Positions 31,610 through 39,598 of a DNA stretch of 64,000 nucleotides are shown here, in pieces. The notes below the pieces were generated by a model, which ran no database searches, was not told the DNA's origin, and worked only from the letters and a program-made list of their open reading frames with translations. Source of the stretch: Zobellella endophytica (GTDB lineage Bacteria > Pseudomonadota > Gammaproteobacteria > Enterobacterales > Aeromonadaceae); NCBI RefSeq assembly GCF_003012775.1, contig NZ_PXYG01000002.1, forward strand, positions 620,001 to 684,000, given 5' to 3'. How positions within the stretch are numbered: the stretch's first letter is position 1; every line of letters starts with the position of its first letter. A program made the translations under genes and the position numbers.

Positions 31610-32249
31610 AGCGGGTTACCCTCCCCTGCAGGCGTTTCAGCCCCTGCTGGCTGAGCACGGTGATCGCCAGGTAAATCAGGGCGGCGATGCCGTACCAGGT
31701 GAAGGGCTGGTAGGTGCTGGCCGCCACCGACTTGGCCTGGTACATGAGATCGTGCACCCCGATCAGCGACACCAGGGCGGTGTCCTTCAGCAGGATCAGC
31801 CACTGGTTGCCCAGTCCCGGCAGGGCGTGACGCCAGGTCTGGGGCAGCACGATCCGGAAAAAGGTATACAGCGGCGGCAGTCCCAGCGCCTGGGCCGCCT
31901 GCCGCTGGCCGTGGGATACCGCGTTCAGGGCCCCGCGCAGGGTCTGGGCGGCGTAGGCGGCGAACAGCAACGACAGCGCCGTTACCCCGCACCAGAAGGG
32001 GCTGAATTCCAGGTATTCCCCGGTCAGCAGAAACAGCAGGTGGGTGGATCCGAAATAGATGAAGAACACCACCAGGATCTCGGGCAGGCCGCGCAACATC
32101 GTGGTGAACACGGACGCCGGCCAGCGCAGCAGCCGGTAGCGGCTCATTTCGGCACCGCACAGCAGCATGGCCAGCAGCAGGCCCGACGCCAGCGATACCA
32201 ATGCCAGCCCCAGGGTCATCAGGGCGGCATTAAACAGATGGGTCATCAT
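31602..32249 (-). CDS. artQ: Arginine ABC transporter permease ArtQ
   Basis: Second HisMQ-type permease subunit, 215 residues. Several transmembrane helices are visible, with the EAA-like loop in [20 protein letters not shown], then [20 protein letters not shown] and [20 protein letters not shown], which is the typical polar amino acid permease C-terminal pattern. One base separates it from the binding protein gene, and its end overlaps artM. Confidence 0.91.
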   Translation of the reverse strand: MMTHLFNAALMTLGLALVSLASGLLLAMLLCGAEMSRYRLLRWPASVFTTMLRGLPEILVVFFIYFGSTHLLFLLTGEYLEFSPFWCGVTALSLLFAAYAAQTLRGALNAVSHGQRQAAQALGLPPLYTFFRIVLPQTWRHALPGLGNQWLILLKDTALVSLIGVHDLMYQAKSVAASTYQPFTWYGIAALIYLAITVLSQQGLKRLQGRVTRYD

Positions 32250-32250
32250 C

Positions 32251-32997
32251 TTATTGCGGGAAGTACTTGCCGTACAGGCTGTCGTAGGTGCCGTTGGCCC
32301 TGAGCTCGGCCAGGCCCTGGTTCAGCTTGTCGAGCAGTTCCTGGTTGCCCTTGGTGACGGCGATGCCGAAGCCGGTGCCGAAATAGTTGTCATCGGTAAT
32401 GGCCTCGCCCACCACCTCATAGCCTTCGGTCTTGGCCAGCCACTCGCCCACCACAGCGGTATCGGCGAATACCGCGTCCAGCCGGCCGTTGGTCATGTCC
32501 AGCAGCGCATCCTGCACGCTCTGATAGGGACGGGACTGAAGCCCCTCGCCTTCCAGCTTGTCCTGGATGTATTTCTGGTGGGAGGTGCCATTCTGCACGC
32601 CCACGGTCTGGCTCAGCAGCTCGTCCAGGCTGCCGAACTTGCCTTGCGGGGCCACGAACACCGCGGAGTTTTCGTAGTAGATGTCGCTGAAATCCACCTG
32701 CTCGGAACGCTCCGGGGTCACGTCCATGGCGGCGATGGCGGCATGGTAGCGACGGAACTTGAGGCTGGGGATCAGGCTGTCGAAGGCCTGGTTGTGGAAG
32801 CTGCACTCCAGGGCCGCCACGTCGCACAGGGCCTTGGCCAGGTCAATGTCGAAACCCTGCATCTCGTTGTTTTCATCAACGAACTCGAACGGCGGGTAGG
32901 CGGCGTTGGTCACGAATTTCACTTCTTCGGCCTGGGCGACGGTGGCGCCCAGGCTGGCCAGCAGGGCCAGGGACAACAGGGTTTTATTCATGGTCAT
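32251..32997 (-). CDS. Arginine ABC transporter periplasmic binding protein
   Basis: Solute-binding protein of 248 residues. The signal peptide [23 protein letters not shown] precedes [19 protein letters not shown], the standard start of family 3 amino acid binding proteins. [40 protein letters not shown] and [12 protein letters not shown] follow, with aromatic and acidic residues expected in a basic amino acid pocket. It is equivalent to ArtI/ArtJ of E. coli. Fifteen bases after artP. Confidence 0.92.
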   Translation of the reverse strand: MTMNKTLLSLALLASLGATVAQAEEVKFVTNAAYPPFEFVDENNEMQGFDIDLAKALCDVAALECSFHNQAFDSLIPSLKFRRYHAAIAAMDVTPERSEQVDFSDIYYENSAVFVAPQGKFGSLDELLSQTVGVQNGTSHQKYIQDKLEGEGLQSRPYQSVQDALLDMTNGRLDAVFADTAVVGEWLAKTEGYEVVGEAITDDNYFGTGFGIAVTKGNQELLDKLNQGLAELRANGTYDSLYGKYFPQ

Positions 32998-33012
32998 GTC
33001 CTTAAATTGTGA

Positions 33013-33750
33013 TTAATGAGTCAGAAATTCTGCCAGACGCTTGCTCTGGGGATGATCGAGCAGGCCAGCATCGCCGTATTCCACCAACCGGCCCTGTTCG
33101 AGGTAGGCCACCCGGGTGGCTACCCGTCGGGCGAAACCGACTTCGTGGGTCACGATCACCTGGGTAATGCCGGTTTTTCCCAGTTGCAGGATGATCTCCG
33201 CCACTTCCTTGGTGATCTCCGGATCCAACGCCGCCGTGGGTTCGTCGAACAGCAGCACCTCGGGATTCATCATCAGGGCGCGGGCGATGGCCACCCGCTG
33301 CTGCTGGCCGCCGGACAGGGCACCCGGCCAGCTCTGACGCTTGTCGGCCAGCTTGAGCTGGCCGAGCAGGTAACCCACCTTGTCCTGGGCCTCGGCCCTG
33401 TTCATGCCCAGCACCTTGAGCGGCGCTTCCAGCAGGTTCTGCTCCACCGTCAGGTGCGGCCACAGATGATACTGCTGGAACACCATGCCCACCTTGCAGC
33501 GCAATCGTTGTGCCCGTTGCTGTAATTTTCCCGGTTGCGGGTCGGGAAAGGCAAAGCGCTCGCCGGCGATGGTCAGGCTGCCGAAATCCGGAATATCCAA
33601 CAGGTTCAGCAGCCGCAACAGCGAACTTTTTCCTGCACCGCTCGGGCCGAGCAGAACTAATGTCTCTCCGGCATCGCATTTAAGCGAAACCTGGCTTAAA
33701 ATTTCCTGACCAGCCCAGGACTTGCAAATGCCGCTGAATTCTATGCCCAT
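33013..33750 (-). CDS. artP: Arginine ABC transporter ATP-binding protein ArtP
   Basis: ATPase of the amino acid ABC transporter, 245 residues. Walker A is LLGPSGAGKSSLLRLL near residue 33, the Q-loop lies in VGMVFQQYHLWPHLTVEQNL, the signature is LSGGQQQRVAIARAL, and Walker B is VLLFDEPTAALDPE with the switch histidine in VIVTHEVGFARRVA. First gene of the leftward operon, divergent from argR across 133 bp with an ARG box, so repression by ArgR with arginine is expected. Confidence 0.93.
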   Translation of the reverse strand: MGIEFSGICKSWAGQEILSQVSLKCDAGETLVLLGPSGAGKSSLLRLLNLLDIPDFGSLTIAGERFAFPDPQPGKLQQRAQRLRCKVGMVFQQYHLWPHLTVEQNLLEAPLKVLGMNRAEAQDKVGYLLGQLKLADKRQSWPGALSGGQQQRVAIARALMMNPEVLLFDEPTAALDPEITKEVAEIILQLGKTGITQVIVTHEVGFARRVATRVAYLEQGRLVEYGDAGLLDHPQSKRLAEFLTH

Positions 33751-33798
33751 GCGCTATGTTCACATCATCTGTCAGAGTGTTCGGCTGATTTTATTTTG

Positions 33799-33839
33799 CA
33801 TTGGTGTTAATGCAAGCTAAATCTGCATCTTTATGCAAA
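33799..33839. promoter_or_regulatory. ARG box region between artP and argR
   Basis: TGCATCTTTATGCA at 33824-33837 fits the core of the ArgR operator (TGNAT-N4-ATNCA) exactly. A second, weaker half-conserved box lies at 33801-33814 (TTGGTGTTAATGCA). Paired boxes are usual for ArgR hexamers. The site sits in the shared promoter region, so it can serve both autoregulation of argR and repression of artPJQM. Confidence 0.72.
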
Positions 33840-33883
33840 ACAAATGACTATTCCTTGATAAAACCCGGCTACGGATAGACAAT

Positions 33884-34384
33884 ATGTCCTACTCAACCAC
33901 GCTCAGTCGACTGCAAAAGATGAATGAAAAGCAAGAACAACTGATCAAGGCCTTCAAGGCCCTGCTCAAGGAAGAACGCTTCGGCTCCCAGGCGGAAATC
34001 GTGAGTGCGCTGCAGGATCTGGGATTCGACAATATCAACCAGTCCAAAGTCTCCCGCATGCTGAGCAAGTTCGGCGCCGTACGTACTCGCAACGCCAAGA
34101 TGGAAATGGTCTATTGCCTGCCGGTCGAACTGGGGGTGCCCACCAGCAGCAGCCAGCTGAAGAACCTGGTGCTGGACGTAGGCCACAACAGTGCGCTGAT
34201 CGTCATTCATACCAGCCCCGGCGCGGCCCAGCTGATCGCCCGCATGCTCGACTCCCTGGGCAAGGCCGAAGGTATTCTCGGCACCATTGCCGGTGACGAT
34301 ACCATCTTCATCACCCCCACCAAGGACACTCCCATCGAGGAGCTGTTCCAGAGCGTGCTGGACCTGTTCGAGCAGTACGTCTGA
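33884..34384 (+). CDS. argR: Arginine repressor
   Basis: Hexameric arginine-dependent repressor. The DNA-binding part contains [40 protein letters not shown] and [14 protein letters not shown]. The C-terminal arginine-binding domain has [20 protein letters not shown] followed by [13 protein letters not shown]. The length is 166 residues from ATG 33884; an internal ATG at 33920 ([16 protein letters not shown]) gives 154, closer to the 156 of E. coli. Neither start has a strong ribosome-binding site, so the first was kept provisionally. Confidence 0.95.
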   Translation: MSYSTTLSRLQKMNEKQEQLIKAFKALLKEERFGSQAEIVSALQDLGFDNINQSKVSRMLSKFGAVRTRNAKMEMVYCLPVELGVPTSSSQLKNLVLDVGHNSALIVIHTSPGAAQLIARMLDSLGKAEGILGTIAGDDTIFITPTKDTPIEELFQSVLDLFEQYV

Positions 34385-34394
34385 CGCCTGCAGC

Positions 34395-34487
34395 AAGCTG
34401 GAAGCTGGAAGCTGGAAGCTGGAAGCTGGAAGCTGGAAGCTGGAAGCTGGAAGCTGGAAGCTGGAAGCTGGAAGCTGGAAGCTGGAA
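34395..34487. repeat. Heptamer tandem repeat (AAGCTGG)n downstream of argR
   Basis: About 13 perfect head-to-tail copies of a 7-base unit (AAGCTGG) over 93 bp, starting ten bases after the argR stop. It is not coding. Short runs of the same unit occur downstream of eda (26821-26830), near 27950, near 58560 and after nadC (60764-60794). Copy number is likely to vary between strains by slippage. Confidence 0.95.
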
Positions 34488-34500
34488 ATAAATGGTAAAG

Positions 34501-34536
34501 GCTGCGGACTCCTTGCCAAGGGTTCGCAGCTTTTTT
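34501..34536 (+). terminator. Rho-independent terminator after argR
   Basis: Stem GCTGCG/CGCAGC (34501-34506 and 34525-34530), with further partial pairing inside the loop, followed by six T residues. It lies beyond the heptamer tract, so the tract is part of the argR transcript's 3' end. Confidence 0.75.
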
Positions 34537-34614
34537 ATTTGGTTGATTTATTCACGGCATCGGCTCGATCAGCTTAACGCTTATGGCTTACCGCCTCCAG
34601 CTTCCAGCGGCCGG

Positions 34615-35526
34615 TTACTCTCCCTGTCTTTCCAGCCACTCTTGCGCTGGAGCGAAAAACGCCGAGCCGGTTTCGGCCTGGGTAAACAGCGTCAGGTGAT
34701 CGAAGTGCCCGGCCGGGTCGGCCTGGAACATGTTGTCGAGCATGCGGGTGAAGTGCAGCGGGGTGTTGCAGCAGGAGATGAACACCAGTCCCTGCTCCGA
34801 GGCACTGCCCCAGGGCATGCTCTGGCGCAGAATTTCCATGCTGTTGCCCGCCTCATCCTTCAGGCTGGTACGTTTGGTGTGAGCGGTGGACGGCTTCTGC
34901 TCCGACTCGTACTCGATGTTGCCTGCCTTGGTGCGCCCGTACACGTCCTCCTGGGACGTTACCGACATCCGCTGCCACTTGACCAGGTTGTGCCTGTAGT
35001 GCTGCACATGGACATGGCTGCCACCGGCGAAGGGCCCTTCGGCCAGCAGCGCCACCTCGGCCCTGTGCTCGCCCTGGGGGTTTTCGGTGCCATCCACAAA
35101 ACCGGTCAGATCCCGGCAGTCCAGGTAGCGGAAGCCCTGGCGCTCGTATTTCAGCTCGGCCTGTCCGGCCAGCAGCGCCATCACCCGCTGCACGGCGATA
35201 TAGGCCACGTCCAGCCGGTCGGCACGTAACTGGAAAAACAGATCGAAGGGGGTCTCGGGCGCGGTCCGCTTGCCCTGCTGCTGGGCCGGGAAAGGCACCA
35301 GCCCGGCCGGACGGGCACGGGGATAGAGCGTATCCCAAGCCCGGTCTCCCACCGCCACCAGGCCGGAAAAAGCGGCATCCGGGTAACTCTGTGCCAGCTC
35401 GCGCCACAGGGAGGGCACCTCGGCCAGGGCCGAGCGTACCGCCGGCTGGCAGCCGGGCAGGATATCAAACATCAGGTAGTAAGCATGAAGGTTGGGTTCG
35501 GCGCAAATGCCGGCTTGTGCTGTCAT
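34615..35526 (-). CDS. Dyp-type heme peroxidase (YfeX-like)
   Basis: Dye-decolourising-type peroxidase of 303 residues with no signal peptide, so cytoplasmic like E. coli YfeX. The family motif GFVDGTENPQGEHRAE carries the catalytic aspartate (GxxDG). HVHVQHYRHNLVKWQRMS, followed by the EDVYGRTKAG segment, is characteristic, and a histidine in STAHTKRTSL or nearby should be the heme ligand region. It stands alone next to the iron transporter operon. The physiological substrate is not indicated by sequence. Confidence 0.93.
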   Translation of the reverse strand: MTAQAGICAEPNLHAYYLMFDILPGCQPAVRSALAEVPSLWRELAQSYPDAAFSGLVAVGDRAWDTLYPRARPAGLVPFPAQQQGKRTAPETPFDLFFQLRADRLDVAYIAVQRVMALLAGQAELKYERQGFRYLDCRDLTGFVDGTENPQGEHRAEVALLAEGPFAGGSHVHVQHYRHNLVKWQRMSVTSQEDVYGRTKAGNIEYESEQKPSTAHTKRTSLKDEAGNSMEILRQSMPWGSASEQGLVFISCCNTPLHFTRMLDNMFQADPAGHFDHLTLFTQAETGSAFFAPAQEWLERQGE

Positions 35527-35573
35527 CGCCTGCTCTCTCGGTCATCCAGGGTGGTCCAGTATAACCGGAAAAA

Positions 35574-35618
35574 CAGGGACTTGGGACTCGGGATTCGGGG
35601 AGCCTAGTCCCGAGTCCC
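35574..35618 (-). terminator. Probable terminator of the iron transporter operon
   Basis: An inverted repeat GGGACTCGGGA/TCCCGAGTCCC (35583-35593 and 35608-35618) is followed on the minus strand by a short spacer and TTTTT (35573-35577). It lies 20 bases past the stop of the ATPase gene. The spacer between stem and T-run makes it less than ideal. Confidence 0.5.
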
Positions 35619-35637
35619 TTATCCCAAATCCCCGTTT

Positions 35638-36702
35638 TTAGGCCACGGCGCGCTGCCCTTGCCGGGTATCGGGGAAAAAGGTCAGGGCATGAGGCACTAT
35701 GCCGACATTGACCTGGCTCACCGCCGGCAGCGGCTCGTTGATGCTCACCTCGAGCGTTACTCCCAGGCATTCCACCAGGCAGCGGGTATGACTGCCGAGG
35801 AACTGCTGCTCCAGCACCCGGCCGTTGCCCTGCTCGGTGAGCGACAGCTGGATTTGCCGCGGTCGCAGCAGCAGCTGGCCATGGGTGCCGGGCTCGGCGT
35901 TCAGGCAGGCCTGGCTACCGATGGTGCCCATGGCGGTGACCAGGGTGCGGCTGTCGAGCACGGTGGCGGGCACATAGTTGGCCAGCCCGAGGAAGTCGGC
36001 CACGAAGCGGCTCTCCGGGTGCTGGTACAGGGTCTGCGGCCGGCCCACCTGCTCGATATGGCCGGCCCGGAACAGCGCCAGCCGGTCGGAAAAGGCGAAA
36101 GCCTCTTCCTTGCTGTGGGTGACGAAGATGGCGCTGATGCCCTGGCCCTTGAGCAGGGAACGGATCTCGCCGATCAGGCGCATCCGCACCTGGGTGTCGA
36201 TATTGGAAAAGGGCTCGTCGAGCAGCATCAGCCGGGGCTGGCAGATCAGGGCGCGGGCGATGGCCACCCGCTGCTGCTGGCCGCCGGACAGCTGGTGTGG
36301 GTAGCGATCCCCCAGCTCCGCCAGGTTGACCAGTTCCAGCGCCTCGGCCACCCGGGCCCTGACCCGGGCCTTGTTCTTCTCTTTGCTCTGCAGGCCGAAG
36401 GCGACATTCTGCGCCACATTCATGTGCGGAAACAGCGCATAGTCCTGGAAGATCATGCCGATGTTGCGCTCTTCCGGCACCACCGCCACACCCGGCGCAT
36501 TCATCGGCCGGCCATGGATACGGATTTCGCCCCGGCTCACCGGCAGCAGGCCGGCCACCGCCTTCAACAGGGTGGTCTTGCCGCAGCCGCTGGCACCCAA
36601 CAGGCACATGATTTCGTTCTCGACTACCTGGAGCGAGAGGTTGTCCAGTATGGCCTTGCCGTTATAACTACAGCGAATGCCGTTCACATCCAATGCCGCC
36701 AT
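35638..36702 (-). CDS. Iron(III) ABC transporter ATP-binding protein (FbpC-like)
   Basis: ATPase of 354 residues with an extra C-terminal regulatory domain after the nucleotide-binding domain. Walker A is LLGASGCGKTTLLKAVAGLL, the Q-loop is in GMIFQDYALFPHMNVAQNVA, the signature is LSGGQQQRVAIARALI, and Walker B is LMLLDEPFSNIDTQ. The C-terminal third (from about 240) resembles the domain found in FbpC and related importers. Its start shares one base with the permease stop. Confidence 0.92.
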   Translation of the reverse strand: MAALDVNGIRCSYNGKAILDNLSLQVVENEIMCLLGASGCGKTTLLKAVAGLLPVSRGEIRIHGRPMNAPGVAVVPEERNIGMIFQDYALFPHMNVAQNVAFGLQSKEKNKARVRARVAEALELVNLAELGDRYPHQLSGGQQQRVAIARALICQPRLMLLDEPFSNIDTQVRMRLIGEIRSLLKGQGISAIFVTHSKEEAFAFSDRLALFRAGHIEQVGRPQTLYQHPESRFVADFLGLANYVPATVLDSRTLVTAMGTIGSQACLNAEPGTHGQLLLRPRQIQLSLTEQGNGRVLEQQFLGSHTRCLVECLGVTLEVSINEPLPAVSQVNVGIVPHALTFFPDTRQGQRAVA

Positions 36703-38324
36703 CAGTGATGCTGCTCCAGGGATCGATTCAAGAAAATCAGCGGGATCAGGCCGACCAGCACGATCACGATGGCCGGCAGCGCCCCCACTTCAAGCTGCTC
36801 GTCGGAGACGAACTGATATACGTAGGTCGCCAGGGTCTGGAAGTTGAACGGCCTGAGCAACAGCGCCGCCGGCAACTCCTTCATGCACTCGATAAACACC
36901 AGCAGGGCCCCCGCCAGCATGCCCTTGCGAATAAGCGGCATGTGCACCCGGATGATCATGGCGCGGGGACCATAGCCCATGGTCTGGGTCACCATGTCGA
37001 GGGAGGGCGATACCTTGTTGATGCTGCTCTCCACCGCCCCCACCGCCATGGCGCCGAAGCGGACCAGGTAGCCGAAGGCGATGGCGGTCATGGTGCCGGT
37101 CAGCACCAGGCCGGGCTCGGTGAACCCCAGCCACAGCGCCAGGTCGTTGATGGCAAAGTCGAGGCTGGTGAGCGGCACCAGCACCCCGATGGCCAGCACG
37201 GTGCCCGGCAGGGCATAGCCCATGGACGCCAACCGCAGGGGCAGCACCGTATGGCTTTTGCCCTTCAGCCGGTGGGTCATGCCCAGCAACAGCGCCATCA
37301 TCAGCGCCACCGCCGCCACCAGGGTCGACAGCAGCAGGCTGTTGAGGCTGTACTCGAAAAACCGGGCGTTCCAGGCCTGCCCGAAATAGCGCAGCGCATG
37401 GTAACAGAGGATAAGGAAGGGCATTAAAAAGCCGAGCACCACCAGGCCCCAGCAGAACACCAGGGCCCCCAGCCGGGTCAGGCCGGTGAGCCGGTAGCCG
37501 GTTTCCTGCTCGTGCTCCATGCCTTTCTGGAATACCTGCTGGCGCTTGCGGCTCATCCGCTCCAGGCTGAGCAGCAGCATCACCACCAGCAGCATGATGG
37601 CCGAAATCTTGGCGGCCGCATTGAGGCTGCCATAGCCGAGCCAGGTGTCGTACACGGCGGTGGTCAGGGTATTGACCGCGAAGAACTTGACGGTGCCGAA
37701 GTCGGCCAGGGTTTCCATCGCCACCAGCGACAGGCCCACGGCGATGGACGGCCGCGCCAGGGGAAGACTGACCCGCTTGAAGCTCTGCCAGGGGGTGCAA
37801 CCCAGCAACCGGCTCGACTGGATCAGGCTGGTGGACTGCTCGAGGAAGGCGGTGCGCGCCAGCAGGTAGACATAAGGGTAGAGCACCAGCCCCAGCACCA
37901 GGGCGGCGCCGCCCAGGCTGCGGATGGGCGGAAAGACATAGTCGGCGGAGGATTGCCAGCCAAACCAGGCTCTCAGGGTCGACTGCACCGGGCCGGAAAA
38001 ATCCAGCAGGTCGGTATAGACGAAGGCGACGATATAGGACGGCATGGCCAGGGGCAGGATCAGCGCCCACTGCAGCCAGCGCTTGCCGGGCAGCTCGCAC
38101 ATGGCCATCAGCCAGGCCGCGGGCAGGCCGCACAGCAGGCTGAAGCCCAGCACCAGCAGCACCAGCCAGAAGGTATTGTTGATATAAACGGGCAGCACCG
38201 TATTCCACAAATGACGGAAGATGTCCTCTGCGGGCAACAGCGCTTCATATATCAGCGCCAGAATAGGCAAAGTCAGCAGCAGGGCTATGCCCCAACTACT
38301 GACCATCCAACCAAGTCTTTTCAT
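36702..38324 (-). CDS. Iron(III) ABC transporter permease (FbpB-like, fused double domain)
   Basis: Permease of 540 residues with two homologous six-helix halves in one chain, the standard layout of FbpB/FutB proteins. ABC contact loops are visible in LLGCTPWQSFKRVSLPLARP (first half) and TQTMGYGPRAMIIRVHMPLI (second half). It lies between the binding-protein and ATPase genes and is separated from the former by an intercistronic hairpin. Confidence 0.93.
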   Translation of the reverse strand: MKRLGWMVSSWGIALLLTLPILALIYEALLPAEDIFRHLWNTVLPVYINNTFWLVLLVLGFSLLCGLPAAWLMAMCELPGKRWLQWALILPLAMPSYIVAFVYTDLLDFSGPVQSTLRAWFGWQSSADYVFPPIRSLGGAALVLGLVLYPYVYLLARTAFLEQSTSLIQSSRLLGCTPWQSFKRVSLPLARPSIAVGLSLVAMETLADFGTVKFFAVNTLTTAVYDTWLGYGSLNAAAKISAIMLLVVMLLLSLERMSRKRQQVFQKGMEHEQETGYRLTGLTRLGALVFCWGLVVLGFLMPFLILCYHALRYFGQAWNARFFEYSLNSLLLSTLVAAVALMMALLLGMTHRLKGKSHTVLPLRLASMGYALPGTVLAIGVLVPLTSLDFAINDLALWLGFTEPGLVLTGTMTAIAFGYLVRFGAMAVGAVESSINKVSPSLDMVTQTMGYGPRAMIIRVHMPLIRKGMLAGALLVFIECMKELPAALLLRPFNFQTLATYVYQFVSDEQLEVGALPAIVIVLVGLIPLIFLNRSLEQHH

Positions 38325-38337
38325 CTACAACTCTGAG

Positions 38338-38354
38338 CGGGGGATGAACCCCCG
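38338..38354 (-). other. Intercistronic hairpin between binding-protein and permease genes
   Basis: CGGGGG-ATGAA-CCCCCG forms a strong 6-bp G/C stem in the 35-base gap. On the minus strand no T-run follows it, so it is more likely an mRNA-stabilising or processing hairpin that favours the upstream binding protein than a terminator. A T-run does follow on the plus strand, but no rightward gene ends here. Confidence 0.55.
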
Positions 38355-38359
38355 TCTTT

Positions 38360-39373
38360 TTACAGATCGTATTGCACTTCGTCCATCAATTGGATCGCTT
38401 CTTTCGCATGTTTTGCGACGTCGGTCAGCGGCAGTTCATCCGCCTTGTACTCGCCCCAGCCCTTCACCAGCGCGGAGGGCTCGACGCCCGGCTTGACCGG
38501 ATATTCATGGTTGAGGGAAGCGTACAGGTGCTGGGCGTCATCGCTCACCAGGTATTCCATCAGCTTGACCGCCGCTTCCTTGTTCTTGGCGTGCTTGGTC
38601 AGGGCCACGGCGGAAATGTTGACGTGGGTGCCGCGATCCGCCTGGTTGGGGAAGTTCACCGCCGCAGACTCGGCCCAGGCACGCTGGTTTTCGTCGTTCA
38701 GCATGGCGCCGTAGTAGTAGCTGTTGCCCAGGGCGAAATCACAGACGCCGTCCTTGATCGCCTTGACCTGATCCCGGTCGCCGCCCTGGGGCTTCTGCGC
38801 CAGGTTGGCCTTCAGGCCCTCCAGCCAGGTCTTGGTGTACTCGGTGCCGTGCTCGGCAATCATGGAGGCGGTCAGGGCCACGTTGTAGGGGTGCTTGCCG
38901 CTGCGGGTACAGACCTTGCCCTTGTACTTGGGATCCGCCAGTTCTTCATAGGTGACGTCGGTCTTGCCGACCCGCTCCACCGAGCTGTAAACCACCCGGG
39001 CGCGGGTGGTGAGGGCAAACCACTTGCCGTCCGCGTCGCGATACTGGGCGGGGATGTTCTCTTCCAGCACGGCGTTGTCCAGCGGCTGGGTCAGGTCTTT
39101 CTCCACCACGTCCATCAGGCGGCTGATGTCCACGGTCAGCACCAGATCCGCCGGGGACAGGCGGCCTTCCCGCTCCAGGCGCTCGCCCAGGCCATCGGGA
39201 ATGTTGACCAGATTGACCTGAATACCGGTTTCCTTGGTGAACTCGTCGACGATGGGCTTGATCAGGAAGTCCTGACGGTTGGAATACACGTTCACTTCTT
39301 CGGCAAAGGCCTGGGCGGTAACGCTGGAGACCAGCAAGGCGGCGGCGGACAGGAAAAACTTGTTAGACATCAT
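38360..39373 (-). CDS. Iron(III) ABC transporter periplasmic binding protein (FbpA/FutA-like)
   Basis: Ferric ion-binding protein of 337 residues. Signal peptide MMSNKFFLSAAALLVSSVTA with cleavage near QAFA-EEVNVYSNR. The mature chain has VYSNRQDFLIKPIVDEFTKE at its start and the iron-ligand tyrosine cluster in CDFALGNSYYYGAML, typical of the FbpA/FutA group. The first ATG of the tandem ATGATG is preceded by AAAGGGAA at good spacing. First gene of the operon, with a possible Fur site upstream. Confidence 0.94.
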   Translation of the reverse strand: MMSNKFFLSAAALLVSSVTAQAFAEEVNVYSNRQDFLIKPIVDEFTKETGIQVNLVNIPDGLGERLEREGRLSPADLVLTVDISRLMDVVEKDLTQPLDNAVLEENIPAQYRDADGKWFALTTRARVVYSSVERVGKTDVTYEELADPKYKGKVCTRSGKHPYNVALTASMIAEHGTEYTKTWLEGLKANLAQKPQGGDRDQVKAIKDGVCDFALGNSYYYGAMLNDENQRAWAESAAVNFPNQADRGTHVNISAVALTKHAKNKEAAVKLMEYLVSDDAQHLYASLNHEYPVKPGVEPSALVKGWGEYKADELPLTDVAKHAKEAIQLMDEVQYDL

Positions 39374-39390
39374 CCAGATTCCCTTTGGTT

Positions 39391-39410
39391 GATTGAGAAT
39401 AATTAACGTT
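39391..39410 (-). promoter_or_regulatory. Possible Fur box upstream of the iron-binding protein gene
   Basis: On the minus strand, TTAATTATTCTCAATCA matches one and a half repeats of the Fur operator (compare GATAATTATTCTCA in known sites). It lies 20-40 bases before the start codon. The match is partial, so this is tentative, but iron repression is expected for the operon. Confidence 0.45.
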
Positions 39411-39535
39411 CAGAAGTATACCCGGACAGAGAGTGGAATCAACAGCCAACCCCTATCTAAATAATAAAAATTTTCATCTGCAATACGATTCCTGAATCCC
39501 GGCCGGAATACCTTGCGCCGGATCAAACGGAAGAC

Positions 39536-39566
39536 AAAAAAAGGGAGACCATCATGGTCTCCCCAA
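39536..39566 (-). terminator. Rho-independent terminator after amtB
   Basis: Perfect stem GGAGACC/GGTCTCC extended by AT pairing (39544-39562), followed on the minus strand by seven T residues (A-run 39536-39542). It lies 35 bases past the amtB stop. Confidence 0.9.
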
Positions 39567-39598
39567 AACCAGGCTCGGCAGCCTCGTCAAGTCATCAA

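Noticed and set aside
34395-34487. Possible CRISPR array
   Set aside because: The units are 7 bases, head to tail, with no spacers.
34287-34577. A frame through the heptamer tract coding repeated LEAGSWK units
   Set aside because: It begins inside argR in another frame and exists only because the 7-base repeat happens to be open; no start signals.
38338-38354. Terminator between the iron-binding protein and permease genes
   Set aside because: The T-run is on the wrong side for leftward transcription, so it was recorded as an intercistronic hairpin.
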